Virus record (IMG/VR): IMGVR_UViG_3300021170_000010
Location: 38,900-102,899 of that record
Length of the DNA stretch: 64,000 nt
From: a virus
Direction: 5' to 3' (one strand)
Numbering within the stretch: the first letter of the stretch is position 1; each line of letters starts with the position of its first letter. Made by a program: the position numbers and the translations under genes. The notes under the pieces were generated by a model. It saw only the letters and a list, made by a program, of their open reading frames with translations, did not search any database and had not been told where the DNA came from. Positions 15,631 through 22,335 of the stretch are shown one piece after another.

Positions 15631-15860
15631 GATCTCCCCTTCTTCGTCCGCTTGATCTCGACCACGCGCTCCGGTTCGCGCTTCTCACCGATCACCGGCG
15701 ACGGCTTCCAGCGCGGAACGTCGAAGCGCGGAGCCGGAAAGAAGTTGATCTTCGAAGGTCGCGTGCCGCCGCAGCGGTTGCACGTTTCGATGCCGTCCTG
15801 CGGCCACTGGTATTGATGGCGGCAGAGGATCGAATTTAGGATGGCCAGAAACGGGTTCAC
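15627..15860 (-). CDS. Small protein with zinc-type pair, 77 aa
   Basis: Begins MNPFLAILNSILCRHQYQW and has CNRCGGTRPS near residue 27. A single C-H...CxxC arrangement could bind zinc. The C-terminal tail is basic (EIKRTKKGRS). Coupled to the radical-SAM gene. Confidence 0.6.
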   Translation of the reverse strand: MNPFLAILNSILCRHQYQWPQDGIETCNRCGGTRPSKINFFPAPRFDVPRWKPSPVIGEKREPERVVEIKRTKKGRS

Positions 15861-16192
15861 GGCTTTACCTCGGTAGGCGTATCCGCTTTCGGGGTTGATC
15901 TATCCCATTTTCGTACGGGAGTATCGAACCATTTACGGTATCCAGCTATTGCTAACGCTATCGAGCGGCGGCTCGCGAGCGCTGCGGAGGCCACGCGTTC
16001 GGCGGTCCGCTTCATTTCCAGGTCGCGGTTCGCCGCCTCACGCGCTAATTGAAGCGTCTTCTGCGTGGCCGCGAGTTCTGCTTCGAGTTCGGCTATCCGC
16101 CTCGCCTGTTCCTGAGACTGAGCAACGTGAACGCGCGTTGATTCTTCGCGGTCCGGATCGTAGTCCATCTGGTGGTGCTGGTATCCGCTCAT
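15857..16192 (-). CDS. Coiled-coil protein, 111 aa
   Basis: Residues 25-75 form a long heptad coiled coil (ARRIAELEAELAATQKTLQL). The ends are polar. Likely a small oligomeric helper. Function unknown. Overlaps both neighbours. Confidence 0.6.
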   Translation of the reverse strand: MSGYQHHQMDYDPDREESTRVHVAQSQEQARRIAELEAELAATQKTLQLAREAANRDLEMKRTAERVASAALASRRSIALAIAGYRKWFDTPVRKWDRSTPKADTPTEVKP

Positions 16193-16599
16193 CCGATAAC
16201 CTCCGCGAAGATCTCCGGAGCCTTCTCGCGGAAGGCGTCTATTACCACGTCGTGCGTGATCCGTCTGCCTTCTAGGACGTCGAGATGGTTGCGGACCTCC
16301 TGAGCGTCGCGGAACTTCGTTACGCGCTGGAAATCCGATAGCTGGCCTTCGAGGACTTCAACTTGATCTTCCGCGATGCGCATCCGCGAAGCGTATTCTT
16401 CGGCTAGCGCTTCGGCCTTCCGCAGTGCCATGACGAGTCCGAGTTCTTCACCGACCTTGATCAGGCAGGCCGGAGTCGCGGACGGATTCTTACCGAAGTG
16501 GTCTTCCGCCGCGCCCCAGACCGTGAACGTCTCGCCGCAGTGATAGCAGGTCCAGCCGTGCGGCGGCTTAGGGTAGGTTCCGTAAGAAGCTTCGATCAT
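16189..16599 (-). CDS. Zinc-finger plus coiled-coil protein, 136 aa
   Basis: CYHCGETFTVWGAAEDHFG near residue 18 is a C2H-type finger with a later Cys (ACLI). The rest is a long helix pair (GLVMALRKAEALAEEYASR...) ending in a small globular segment. Proteins of this design occur in several phages; role unknown. Confidence 0.65.
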   Translation of the reverse strand: MIEASYGTYPKPPHGWTCYHCGETFTVWGAAEDHFGKNPSATPACLIKVGEELGLVMALRKAEALAEEYASRMRIAEDQVEVLEGQLSDFQRVTKFRDAQEVRNHLDVLEGRRITHDVVIDAFREKAPEIFAEVIG

Positions 16600-16632
16600 G
16601 GCGTATTCCTTTCTCGATGATTGATAAATGAA

Positions 16633-16806
16633 TTAGCTTACGACGGAAGCAACAAACAGAAGGACTCCGGGGACGAATAGCCACGGATGACGCAGCGCAG
16701 CCGGAGAAAATACCAACCCGCCGCTAAAGTAAGCCATCCAGATTGGAATCAATTCGACTATCGTCCGCTTGATCTCTGAGAAGTCCTTTTCGGGGAGGAT
16801 GTTCAT
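16633..16806 (-). CDS. Small membrane protein, 57 aa
   Basis: Start MNILPEKDFSEIK overlaps the upstream stop by ATGA. Two hydrophobic stretches (VELIPIWMAYFSGGLVF and WLFVPGVLLFVASVV) separated by a short polar turn predict two membrane helices. Role unknown. Confidence 0.6.
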   Translation of the reverse strand: MNILPEKDFSEIKRTIVELIPIWMAYFSGGLVFSPAALRHPWLFVPGVLLFVASVVS

Positions 16807-16973
16807 TTTCTCTTCTCCTGCGCGCGCCTGATGTCGGACTTCAGACATTCGATCTTCATCTCGATGCTCTCGCGGACTTCTGCGAGCGCGTCGAGCGTCT
16901 CCTCCTGGCTGACGCTCGTATCGGAGAATATGTTATCCACCGCTTCGATAGCCAACGCGATCTTCCTCTTCAT
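16803..16973 (-). CDS. Helical protein, 56 aa
   Basis: Start MKRKIALAIEAVDNIF has GGAGG five bases upstream. Amphipathic, charged and helical throughout. Overlaps both neighbours by ATGA. Confidence 0.6.
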   Translation of the reverse strand: MKRKIALAIEAVDNIFSDTSVSQEETLDALAEVRESIEMKIECLKSDIRRAQEKRK

Positions 16974-17137
16974 CTCTTCCTCCAATACATAATCCACGCT
17001 TCGATTAACGTCTTCCCGCGTCCCTGCCGCCGTTCCGGGTCCTGGAAGTCTACGACCCACGGACGATGCGCTCCCGGCAGATAATCGATGCCGGAAGTGA
17101 AGAGCGGCAGGACGTCGCCGAGAATCCGCTGGATCAT
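16970..17137 (-). CDS. Hypothetical protein, 55 aa
   Basis: Reads MIQRILGDVLPLFTSGIDYL then LPGAHRPWVVDFQDP. It fits exactly between its neighbours with ATGA overlaps at both ends, which is the main support. No family. Confidence 0.55.
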   Translation of the reverse strand: MIQRILGDVLPLFTSGIDYLPGAHRPWVVDFQDPERRQGRGKTLIEAWIMYWRKR

Positions 17138-17406
17138 CTCCGCGCCTTCTTCTTCCGCTCGACCGCGCAGTCGCAGTTCATAAACGGCTTGAAGCAGTTC
17201 GAGCAGCGCGTTTCCGAGACTTCCACGATCTTTTCTTTGCCTAGCTGAGAACGTAGCTTCATCGCGTTTCGATAGACCGGCGGGATCTTCTTGCCGTACG
17301 TATAGCAGGTGACGAATTCGTTCCCTGGATAGTTAAGGTTCGATATCACGTGCTCGGTGAGAGCGACGAGCACGTCCGCGAGTTCCTGGTAGGACGGAGC
17401 GCTCAT
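17134..17406 (-). CDS. Small zinc-knuckle protein, 90 aa
   Basis: Helical N-terminal half. CSNCFKPFMNCDC (about residues 68-80) forms a compact cysteine cluster, followed by a basic tail. ATGA overlaps at both ends. Function unknown. Confidence 0.6.
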   Translation of the reverse strand: MSAPSYQELADVLVALTEHVISNLNYPGNEFVTCYTYGKKIPPVYRNAMKLRSQLGKEKIVEVSETRCSNCFKPFMNCDCAVERKKKARR

Positions 17407-17747
17407 ACTCCGCCCCGCGCTTTAGCAAGAGCGGAATCGGCTGCGTCGCAAGCCATACCTAAATCCGCGAGAAGTTCGGAATCAGCCGTACTTGAAAATA
17501 GATCGCGTATTTCGGATCGAAGACGTTCCAGCGCCTCGTAGAGTTCCGACGCTGCGGCGTATAGATGAGCATTCCCCGGACCTTCCGGAGTGCCGGAGCA
17601 GGAATGATGATTCATCACCTGAGCGAGCCAGCAGGCATCTTTATCCGAGACGATCTCGAAGCAATCGACGCGCTGGCCGCAGATTACTACTTTCTGCTTG
17701 ACGTCCGAAACGCGGTGAGGCCCCGGCGTCCATAATCCATTCGGCAT
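17403..17747 (-). CDS. Conserved-type phage protein, 114 aa
   Basis: The core NAHLYAAASELYEALERL matches the A-x-L-I/Y-A-A-A-x-E-L-Y/L-E-A-L helix frequent in small phage proteins of unknown function. N-terminal beta segments precede it. Four bases separate it from the membrane-anchored gene. Confidence 0.65.
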   Translation of the reverse strand: MPNGLWTPGPHRVSDVKQKVVICGQRVDCFEIVSDKDACWLAQVMNHHSCSGTPEGPGNAHLYAAASELYEALERLRSEIRDLFSSTADSELLADLGMACDAADSALAKARGGV

Positions 17748-17751
17748 AAAT

Positions 17752-18321
17752 CTATGGCCTAACCTTCCGAATAAGATCCGCCTCGCACTTCGGAGGCTTC
17801 GGTACTTCGTGCGCGGCTTCGAACGTCTTAATCTGGCGTTCCATCTTCTGATGGATCACCTCGAAGCTATCTTCGACTGGCCTATGCTGAGAAATCGCAT
17901 CCGCAATCTTTTGGTCATCTCTGGCATAGGAATCCAGAATCTGGATATACTTCGAACGGACGCACGGGTCTTTGATAGAGTTTGCCCATTCTCGTATGCA
18001 GGCGATCCGGAGATCGTTCGCCTTGACTTCGTTTAGCGAGTGATTCTCCGACGGATTAAGGTAGAGAACGGGGTTGAGCTTCCGTATCACCGCATACGTT
18101 CCGCCTTCTTCGTCGCAGGGAACCTCTTCGGGGATAATCGCGTTGCCGCGAATAGAACTACTCTGCGAGTTCTTCTGAACCGTACCAGCGGAAACCGGAC
18201 TGGTTCCGGCTTCGAAGGTATAGACCGGAGTGACGTGGTCCCAATACGTAACGAATAGTAGCGCGCAGATTATGACTACCGCGAATATGGGTACGCCCGC
18301 AATATCCAGAAATCGTTTCAC
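17752..18321 (-). CDS. Membrane-anchored hypothetical protein, 189 aa
   Basis: Residues 8-27 (IAGVPIFAVVIICALLFVTY) form one transmembrane helix or uncleaved signal anchor. The remaining 160 residues are soluble, with two cysteine pairs and a helical C-terminus. Probably faces the periplasm. ATGA-coupled to the HTH gene. Confidence 0.6.
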   Translation of the reverse strand: MKRFLDIAGVPIFAVVIICALLFVTYWDHVTPVYTFEAGTSPVSAGTVQKNSQSSSIRGNAIIPEEVPCDEEGGTYAVIRKLNPVLYLNPSENHSLNEVKANDLRIACIREWANSIKDPCVRSKYIQILDSYARDDQKIADAISQHRPVEDSFEVIHQKMERQIKTFEAAHEVPKPPKCEADLIRKVRP

Positions 18322-18500
18322 GCCATCCTCCGCGCCGTAAGCCTTTCAATATCCGCCCGCCAGATCATCCATTTATGATTGCCTGGTTGCTTTTCGCCAG
18401 GGATCTTCTTCGAATGCAGCCAGCGACGTATCGTCGTCGCCTTTACTCCGTAGATCGACGCTACCTCATCGATTGTTATAAATTCGCTCTGCGCGTCCAT
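18318..18500 (-). CDS. MerR/excisionase-type HTH DNA-binding protein
   Basis: 60 residues: FITIDEVASIYGVKATTIRR then WLHSKKIPGEKQPGNHKW is a complete HTH_17 (excisionase/MerR-like) winged helix. It is the first leftward gene after the divergent region at 18501-18730 and is therefore a candidate regulator of that region or of the leftward operon. Confidence 0.8.
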   Translation of the reverse strand: MDAQSEFITIDEVASIYGVKATTIRRWLHSKKIPGEKQPGNHKWMIWRADIERLTARRMA

Positions 18501-18730
18501 CGACTGATCTTAATACGTATTCTACGCGCTTGTCTAGTAGTTTTTAGGATTATGCGCTATTCTTCGCGCCTAGATTCCGTAGAAAGTTGTTTACTTGCTA
18601 ACGCTTTACTGCGTAAACTAAATTCGGAAACGCTCTGCGGTTCCCGGCGGCTCTTCGGCGCTGAGAAACCTCCGTTGAGCAACGGAAAGTACCAAACTTT
18701 TCGTTGCGGCGTCCCCAAAATCCCTCAATC
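18501..18730. promoter_or_regulatory. Divergent control region
   Basis: No gene is convincing here. Leftward, AGCGCGTAGAATACG (18516-18530, minus strand) matches the phage promoter motif. Rightward, an inverted repeat GTTTAC (18589-18594) / GTAAAC (18613-18618) and the near-perfect palindrome TCCGTTG-AG-CAACGGA (18671-18686) are candidate operators. This is the point where transcription switches from leftward to rightward genes. Confidence 0.5.
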
Positions 18731-19186
18731 ATGCCGGTCGGCACGCGGATCACCCAGGATTCGATAGAGAAGTTCAGGTTCGACGGAGCGCTTCCGCTGC
18801 GCAGGCGCTCGGACGGCGCATTCCTCGATACCGTTTCGTTCTCGGACCTCCGCGCAGAAGTGATCGCCTACGACGTCGAAGCTGTCTTAACAGGTGACGG
18901 CAGGCCGAAGTACTTCCGCAGGATCGACGCGCAGAAGCCAGCCGTAGCTCCCGTCTTCGTGCCGCGCCGGTCTACTTCTCCCGAGATCTACCAGTCGAAC
19001 GTCAACGCGCTCTTCCAGCACGCGAAGATCCGCCACTACAAAGAACATCTCGACGCGGTGACCGTGGACCGTTCATCCGGATATCCGCGCGTCGTCGGAG
19101 AATCCGATTCATCCGGAGGATCGTTTACGTATTCGTTTCAGCTTCTTAGGTCGAAGCATGATCCGAGAAAGCGAGCCGAAATCTGA
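18731..19186 (+). CDS. Hypothetical protein, 151 aa
   Basis: Starts MPVGTRITQDSIEKFRFDGA; a TTG at 18704 is an alternative. No clear ribosome site is seen. The segment SFSDLRAEVIAYDVEAV is helical. No family is recognised. First gene of the rightward arm. Confidence 0.6.
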   Translation: MPVGTRITQDSIEKFRFDGALPLRRRSDGAFLDTVSFSDLRAEVIAYDVEAVLTGDGRPKYFRRIDAQKPAVAPVFVPRRSTSPEIYQSNVNALFQHAKIRHYKEHLDAVTVDRSSGYPRVVGESDSSGGSFTYSFQLLRSKHDPRKRAEI

Positions 19187-19224
19187 CGCGCCTCACCGTC
19201 CGTGAAGCTCAGGCCGTCGAATCG

Positions 19225-19443
19225 ATGGCTTCCGGCTCCTGTCTGAAAGAAACCGCGCACGCTATGGGAATCTCGGAAGGTTCCCTTAAAGCCAGCCTCG
19301 GAATCGCTCACGCTCGTACCGGCATGTCCACGTACCAGCTCTGCTACGCGCTCGGCAGAGGTGAGATCGAAGTACGTAATCTGACGCGCGGCAAGCAGAA
19401 GATCGGCGTGCTCAAAGCTAATCTCCCGGAGAAGGCCGCATGA
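19225..19443 (+). CDS. LuxR-type HTH protein, 72 aa
   Basis: SMASGSCLKETAHAMGISEG then SLKASLGIAHARTGM is the LuxR/GerE helix-turn-helix. The conserved opening LT-x-RE of that domain lies upstream of the ATG in the same frame (from 19180), where no ATG, GTG or TTG is available. The real start may be the CTG at 19180, or the domain is clipped. Confidence 0.65.
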   Translation: MASGSCLKETAHAMGISEGSLKASLGIAHARTGMSTYQLCYALGRGEIEVRNLTRGKQKIGVLKANLPEKAA

Positions 19444-19673
19444 CTACGCGCGGAGCGAAGTACCTGGCAGCCGAAAGAATGGCCCTCGCCGCGACGGAGG
19501 AAGCCGAAGCTGCGTCGCCGGAGCCTTCCGCGTCTATTCCCACCGTCCGCGCCTCCGCGCCGCTCTTCGAACTCGCTGCGGCCCACGACGGCCAGCCGCC
19601 GGAACCCTGGCTCGTCCGCTTGTTCCTGGTCCTCTTCGGGGATAGAGCCGCGAAGAAGATGGCGGTAGAATAA
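19440..19673 (+). CDS. Hypothetical Ala-rich protein, 77 aa
   Basis: ATGA-coupled to the HTH gene. The N-terminal 50 residues are Ala/Glu/Ser-rich and low complexity. The C-terminal WLVRLFLVLFGDRAAKKM may be an amphipathic or membrane-touching helix. Confidence 0.5.
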   Translation: MTTRGAKYLAAERMALAATEEAEAASPEPSASIPTVRASAPLFELAAAHDGQPPEPWLVRLFLVLFGDRAAKKMAVE

Positions 19674-19677
19674 ACGT

Positions 19678-20112
19678 ATGGCGTGGCAGTTTAATCCTTC
19701 ATTTGAGACCGGTTCTCTAGTGACCGTCGCGTCTGATATCAGTCGCTACGGCGGACATTACGGATTTTCTTCTCCTAGTGGCGAAGCGTTTTTCAATAGG
19801 GCTATCGAAGAATTCCTTAAACCGAATCTAAACGGATGGCTGTCGCTTACGGGATCTATCTGCCGGGACTATATCGCGGATAGGTTTATTCTTTCGGTTC
19901 AAGGCGTTAAGCCGAACTTTGAGACGTTTACCTCTTCTAGGGTAATTGAATCGTCGAAACTTCGGAATAACGGACTGGAAGAGTTGCGCAACGGCGTAGA
20001 ATGGCTGGTCGATGAACTTAACGGAACCCACCGGAATCATCTACCGAAGTCTCCCGCGCCATCTTCCGCTATGATCGAACCGTCCGGTGAACGCCAGATC
20101 ATTCTCGATTGA
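19678..20112 (+). CDS. Hypothetical protein, 144 aa
   Basis: Starts MAWQFNPSFETGSLV. Mixed alpha/beta, with no cysteine pairs or membrane segment. The disordered tail is Pro/Ser-rich. The promoter-like region at 20126-20170 separates it from the terminase genes. Confidence 0.55.
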   Translation: MAWQFNPSFETGSLVTVASDISRYGGHYGFSSPSGEAFFNRAIEEFLKPNLNGWLSLTGSICRDYIADRFILSVQGVKPNFETFTSSRVIESSKLRNNGLEELRNGVEWLVDELNGTHRNHLPKSPAPSSAMIEPSGERQIILD

Positions 20113-20125
20113 AGCGAGAAAGCGC

Positions 20126-20170
20126 TTAGTATTAGGATTTTTTATACTAACGCAGTAGCGTATTACGTAG
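20126..20170 (+). promoter_or_regulatory. Inverted repeat plus promoter motif before terminase
   Basis: TTAGTAT (20126-20132) pairs with ATACTAA (20144-20150), flanked by GCG/CGC, enclosing a T-rich loop. Immediately after comes ACGCAGTAGCGTATTACG (20150-20167), the recurrent motif. Likely late promoter with operator or leader hairpin for the terminase operon. Confidence 0.45.
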
Positions 20171-20182
20171 GTTTACAGTATC

Positions 20183-20845
20183 GTGCCGATTGACCTCAAC
20201 GCCCCGTTTCTCTGGACTAAAAAGCGTGAGCAAGCCTGTGCTCTTCTCGTCGAAGGACGGCTCCAGGAATTCGAGATCTGCGCGAAGATCGGCGTTTCCC
20301 GCCAGTCTCTTCATGCCTGGAAGCAGCATTCGGAGTTTAAGGCGAAGTACGACGCGCTGTTCGAGGAATCAATCGAAGGCATCCGCAAGCGCTACTGGGC
20401 CGTAAAAGAGCGTCGGATCGAAAGCTATTTCTCCGACCTCGATAAACTTGAGCAGATCGAGAAGGAACGTGGCGAACAAGTAGCGCTTCTCGCGGCGCAG
20501 GAGCCCATAGGCGACGTCGAAGCGGAAGGCGGCGTAAACTACGCCGGTGGCGCTAGCACCGGATTCATCACGCGGGACTATCGCGGTAAGGACGGCCAGA
20601 AGGTCGTCTATCAATTTGACGCGGCTCTCTTTCAAGCGAAACTGACGGCGCGCAAGCAGCTTTCACAGGAACTCGGCCAGTGGGTTGAAAAGCAGGCGCA
20701 GACGACTCCGGATGGTGCGGAGGCCGCTACCACGAATCTGGCGCTGATTCCGAATGATAATCTCGTGAAGGCGATAGAGTTGCTGACGCCGAAGACGGAG
20801 CAGGCAGCGCCTCCGGCGCAGGTCGAAGGCGAAGAGAAGAAGTGA
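20183..20845 (+). CDS. terS: Terminase small subunit
   Basis: 220 residues, GTG start. REQACALLVEGRLQEFEICA then KIGVSRQSLHAWKQHSEFKA is the helix-turn-helix of phBC6A51-type small terminases. A long coiled-coil-like helix (about 55-110) suits ring oligomerisation. The C-terminus is acidic and Pro-rich, as expected for contact with the large subunit. Its place 1.5 kb before terL supports the call. Confidence 0.75.
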   Translation: MPIDLNAPFLWTKKREQACALLVEGRLQEFEICAKIGVSRQSLHAWKQHSEFKAKYDALFEESIEGIRKRYWAVKERRIESYFSDLDKLEQIEKERGEQVALLAAQEPIGDVEAEGGVNYAGGASTGFITRDYRGKDGQKVVYQFDAALFQAKLTARKQLSQELGQWVEKQAQTTPDGAEAATTNLALIPNDNLVKAIELLTPKTEQAAPPAQVEGEEKK

Positions 20846-21042
20846 TGCTTACGCTTATCGATAGAAACGGAACGCGTGAACGTCCTATCTGCGTCGAATG
20901 CCGGAAGTTTCATAGACCTGAAAATTGTCCGAAACTCCGAGCGAAAAAGCGGCGTAAGCGGCTCGCAGATAAGCGCTTCTTCGAGGGATTAATTGCCTAT
21001 CGAGAAGCGCTTGAGGCTGCGCGAGAGGCTCGTCAGGCGTGA
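20842..21042 (+). CDS. Small cysteine-containing basic protein, 66 aa
   Basis: GTG at 20842 overlaps the terS stop (GTGA); the ATG three bases later is equally possible. CVECRKFHRPENCP is a metal-type cluster followed by a strongly basic helix (KLRAKKRRKRLADKR). Probably nucleic-acid binding. Confidence 0.6.
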   Translation: MMLTLIDRNGTRERPICVECRKFHRPENCPKLRAKKRRKRLADKRFFEGLIAYREALEAAREARQA

Positions 21043-21602
21043 GCGGTACGCGAAAAAACTGTAGCGTTCAGGGTGCTACAGTTAAGGTCCAAAGTGTAGC
21101 GTCTTGGGCGCTACAGTTTCCAGTATCATGGTCACGTAAGCCGTCTAGCGTAACCCTAGACTTTTCTTTGAGTTCTCTCGCCTATCGGCTATATGATCTG
21201 CTAGCGCTAAAGAATTATAAGAAGCACTTCGGAACGAATTTGGTCGAAGCGTCGGCGCGCGAACTCGCTCCAGTAGTTAAAAAACATCCAACAACTGTAG
21301 CGCGGGCATTGAAGGAATTGGAAGGCGTTCGACCGGAGGGGCAACCGAGGGGACACGCCCATACTGAACGCCTTAGCAGGCGCGGTCAGAAGTCTTTATA
21401 TCGGTTGACTTCTCTCGTATTCGATCAAGCCGTACGAGTTGAAGCGGCTCCGAATCAAGTCGTCGATGTCCAGGGCCGAGACTTGGAGAAAGTACGCTCT
21501 TCCCGTTATTGTCCGAAGTGCGGAAGAAAGGCTCGTAGTACTTCAGGAGTCTGCGACCGCTGCTTAAAGGATTGGGCCAAAAAGACTCAACAGGCCGGAT
21601 AA
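21039..21602 (+). CDS. Winged-helix protein with C-terminal zinc ribbon, 187 aa
   Basis: The GTG start overlaps the previous stop as GTGA. Residues 45-105 (SSLAYRLYDLLALKNYKKHF then ASARELAPVVKKHPTTVARA) read as a winged helix-turn-helix. CPKCGRKARSTSGVCDRC (about 158-175) is a zinc ribbon. The first 40 codons contain the two palindromes at 21059-21115, so a later TTG start is also possible. Replication initiator or transcription regulator are both open. Confidence 0.6.
   Translation: MSGTRKNCSVQGATVKVQSVASWALQFPVSWSRKPSSVTLDFSLSSLAYRLYDLLALKNYKKHFGTNLVEASARELAPVVKKHPTTVARALKELEGVRPEGQPRGHAHTERLSRRGQKSLYRLTSLVFDQAVRVEAAPNQVVDVQGRDLEKVRSSRYCPKCGRKARSTSGVCDRCLKDWAKKTQQAG
21059..21115. repeat. 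Tandem palindromes, probable protein-binding site
   Basis: CTGTAGC (21059-21065) pairs with GCTACAG (21075-21081), and TGTAGCG (21095-21101) with CGCTACA (21109-21115). Each has a 7-9-base spacer ending GGG, and the centres are 35 bp apart. They sit at the start of the winged-helix gene, suggesting autoregulation or an iteron-like site. Confidence 0.55.
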
Positions 21603-21931
21603 AGAAATTGGTCGTTATTGAAAAAGACGGAACGGAAAAGCGCCGATGCGCGTGGTGCGAAACGCTCCGTACCGATACGTATTGCTGCAATCCTGAGCGG
21701 CGTAAGGTTAACCGTCAGTACATGTGCGGTCAATGCCATACGTCGATACTCCAGCACGTCATCGCGCATTACCAAGAGCAGATCTCGAATGGAACTCCGC
21801 GTGAAGAGCGCATGGTCCTAATGCCGCTAAGAGTTTTCAGCAACAAACTTTGCGATGAAATTAGGGATGCTCTTCAGGAGATCGACGATAGACCTAACGT
21901 GATACCGTTTCCCTGCGGGAACGCGTCTTAA
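21572..21931 (+). CDS. Zinc-binding hypothetical protein, 119 aa
   Basis: The annotated start overlaps the previous gene by 31 bases; TTG at 21608 is a plausible shorter start. CAWCETLRTDTYCC...YMCGQCHTS gives two cysteine pairs in the first half. The C-terminal half is helical. Function unknown. Confidence 0.55.
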   Translation: MGQKDSTGRIKKLVVIEKDGTEKRRCAWCETLRTDTYCCNPERRKVNRQYMCGQCHTSILQHVIAHYQEQISNGTPREERMVLMPLRVFSNKLCDEIRDALQEIDDRPNVIPFPCGNAS

Positions 21932-21942
21932 AGGTAATCTAA

Positions 21943-22110
21943 ATGACCATCTTCATTTCACTGCTCGTAGCTCTCGTCGGCGTGCTGATGTACGCCTTAA
22001 GCGTCAACCCAAAACTCCAGGAGATCGGGCGCATCTCGTTCTTCTGCGGCCTGTTCGTCTTCCTGCTCCGGCTCAGTCCGGAGACGGTGTCACTGTTCGG
22101 CGCTCACTGA
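21943..22110 (+). CDS. Small membrane protein, 55 aa
   Basis: MTIFISLLVALVGVLMYALS and ISFFCGLFVFLLRL are two hydrophobic segments separated by NPKLQEIG. It resembles small two-helix phage membrane proteins. AAAGGTAA precedes the ATG. Confidence 0.65.
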   Translation: MTIFISLLVALVGVLMYALSVNPKLQEIGRISFFCGLFVFLLRLSPETVSLFGAH

Positions 22111-22113
22111 TCA

Positions 22114-22335
22114 ATGCCGATGCCGTTTCCTTCCGCTCCGTCCGATTACGTTATGCTGACGTGCGCCGTCGTGCTCGTTGCCATACTGATCGTCTGGATG
22201 TGGAAGCCGCGCTCTCAGCGCTATCCGCAGTGGCGCTGCGGCGGTTGCGGAAAGAATTTTACGGTTCTCGACGTTCAATCCCCTGGTTACGTGATCGAAT
22301 GTCCGAACTGCGCGAAGAAGGAGAACGTCCGCTAG
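22114..22335 (+). CDS. Membrane-anchored zinc-ribbon protein, 73 aa
   Basis: One transmembrane helix (VMLTCAVVLVAILIVWMW) followed by CGGCGKNF...CPNCAKKE, a classic zinc ribbon facing the cytoplasm or periplasm. Ends one base before the terminase large subunit. Confidence 0.65.
   Translation: MPMPFPSAPSDYVMLTCAVVLVAILIVWMWKPRSQRYPQWRCGGCGKNFTVLDVQSPGYVIECPNCAKKENVR

Noticed and set aside
18375-18767. Long rightward reading frame across the HTH gene and control region
   Set aside because: It lies antisense to a clear HTH gene, has no ribosome site and its product is an Arg/Leu-rich shadow-type sequence.
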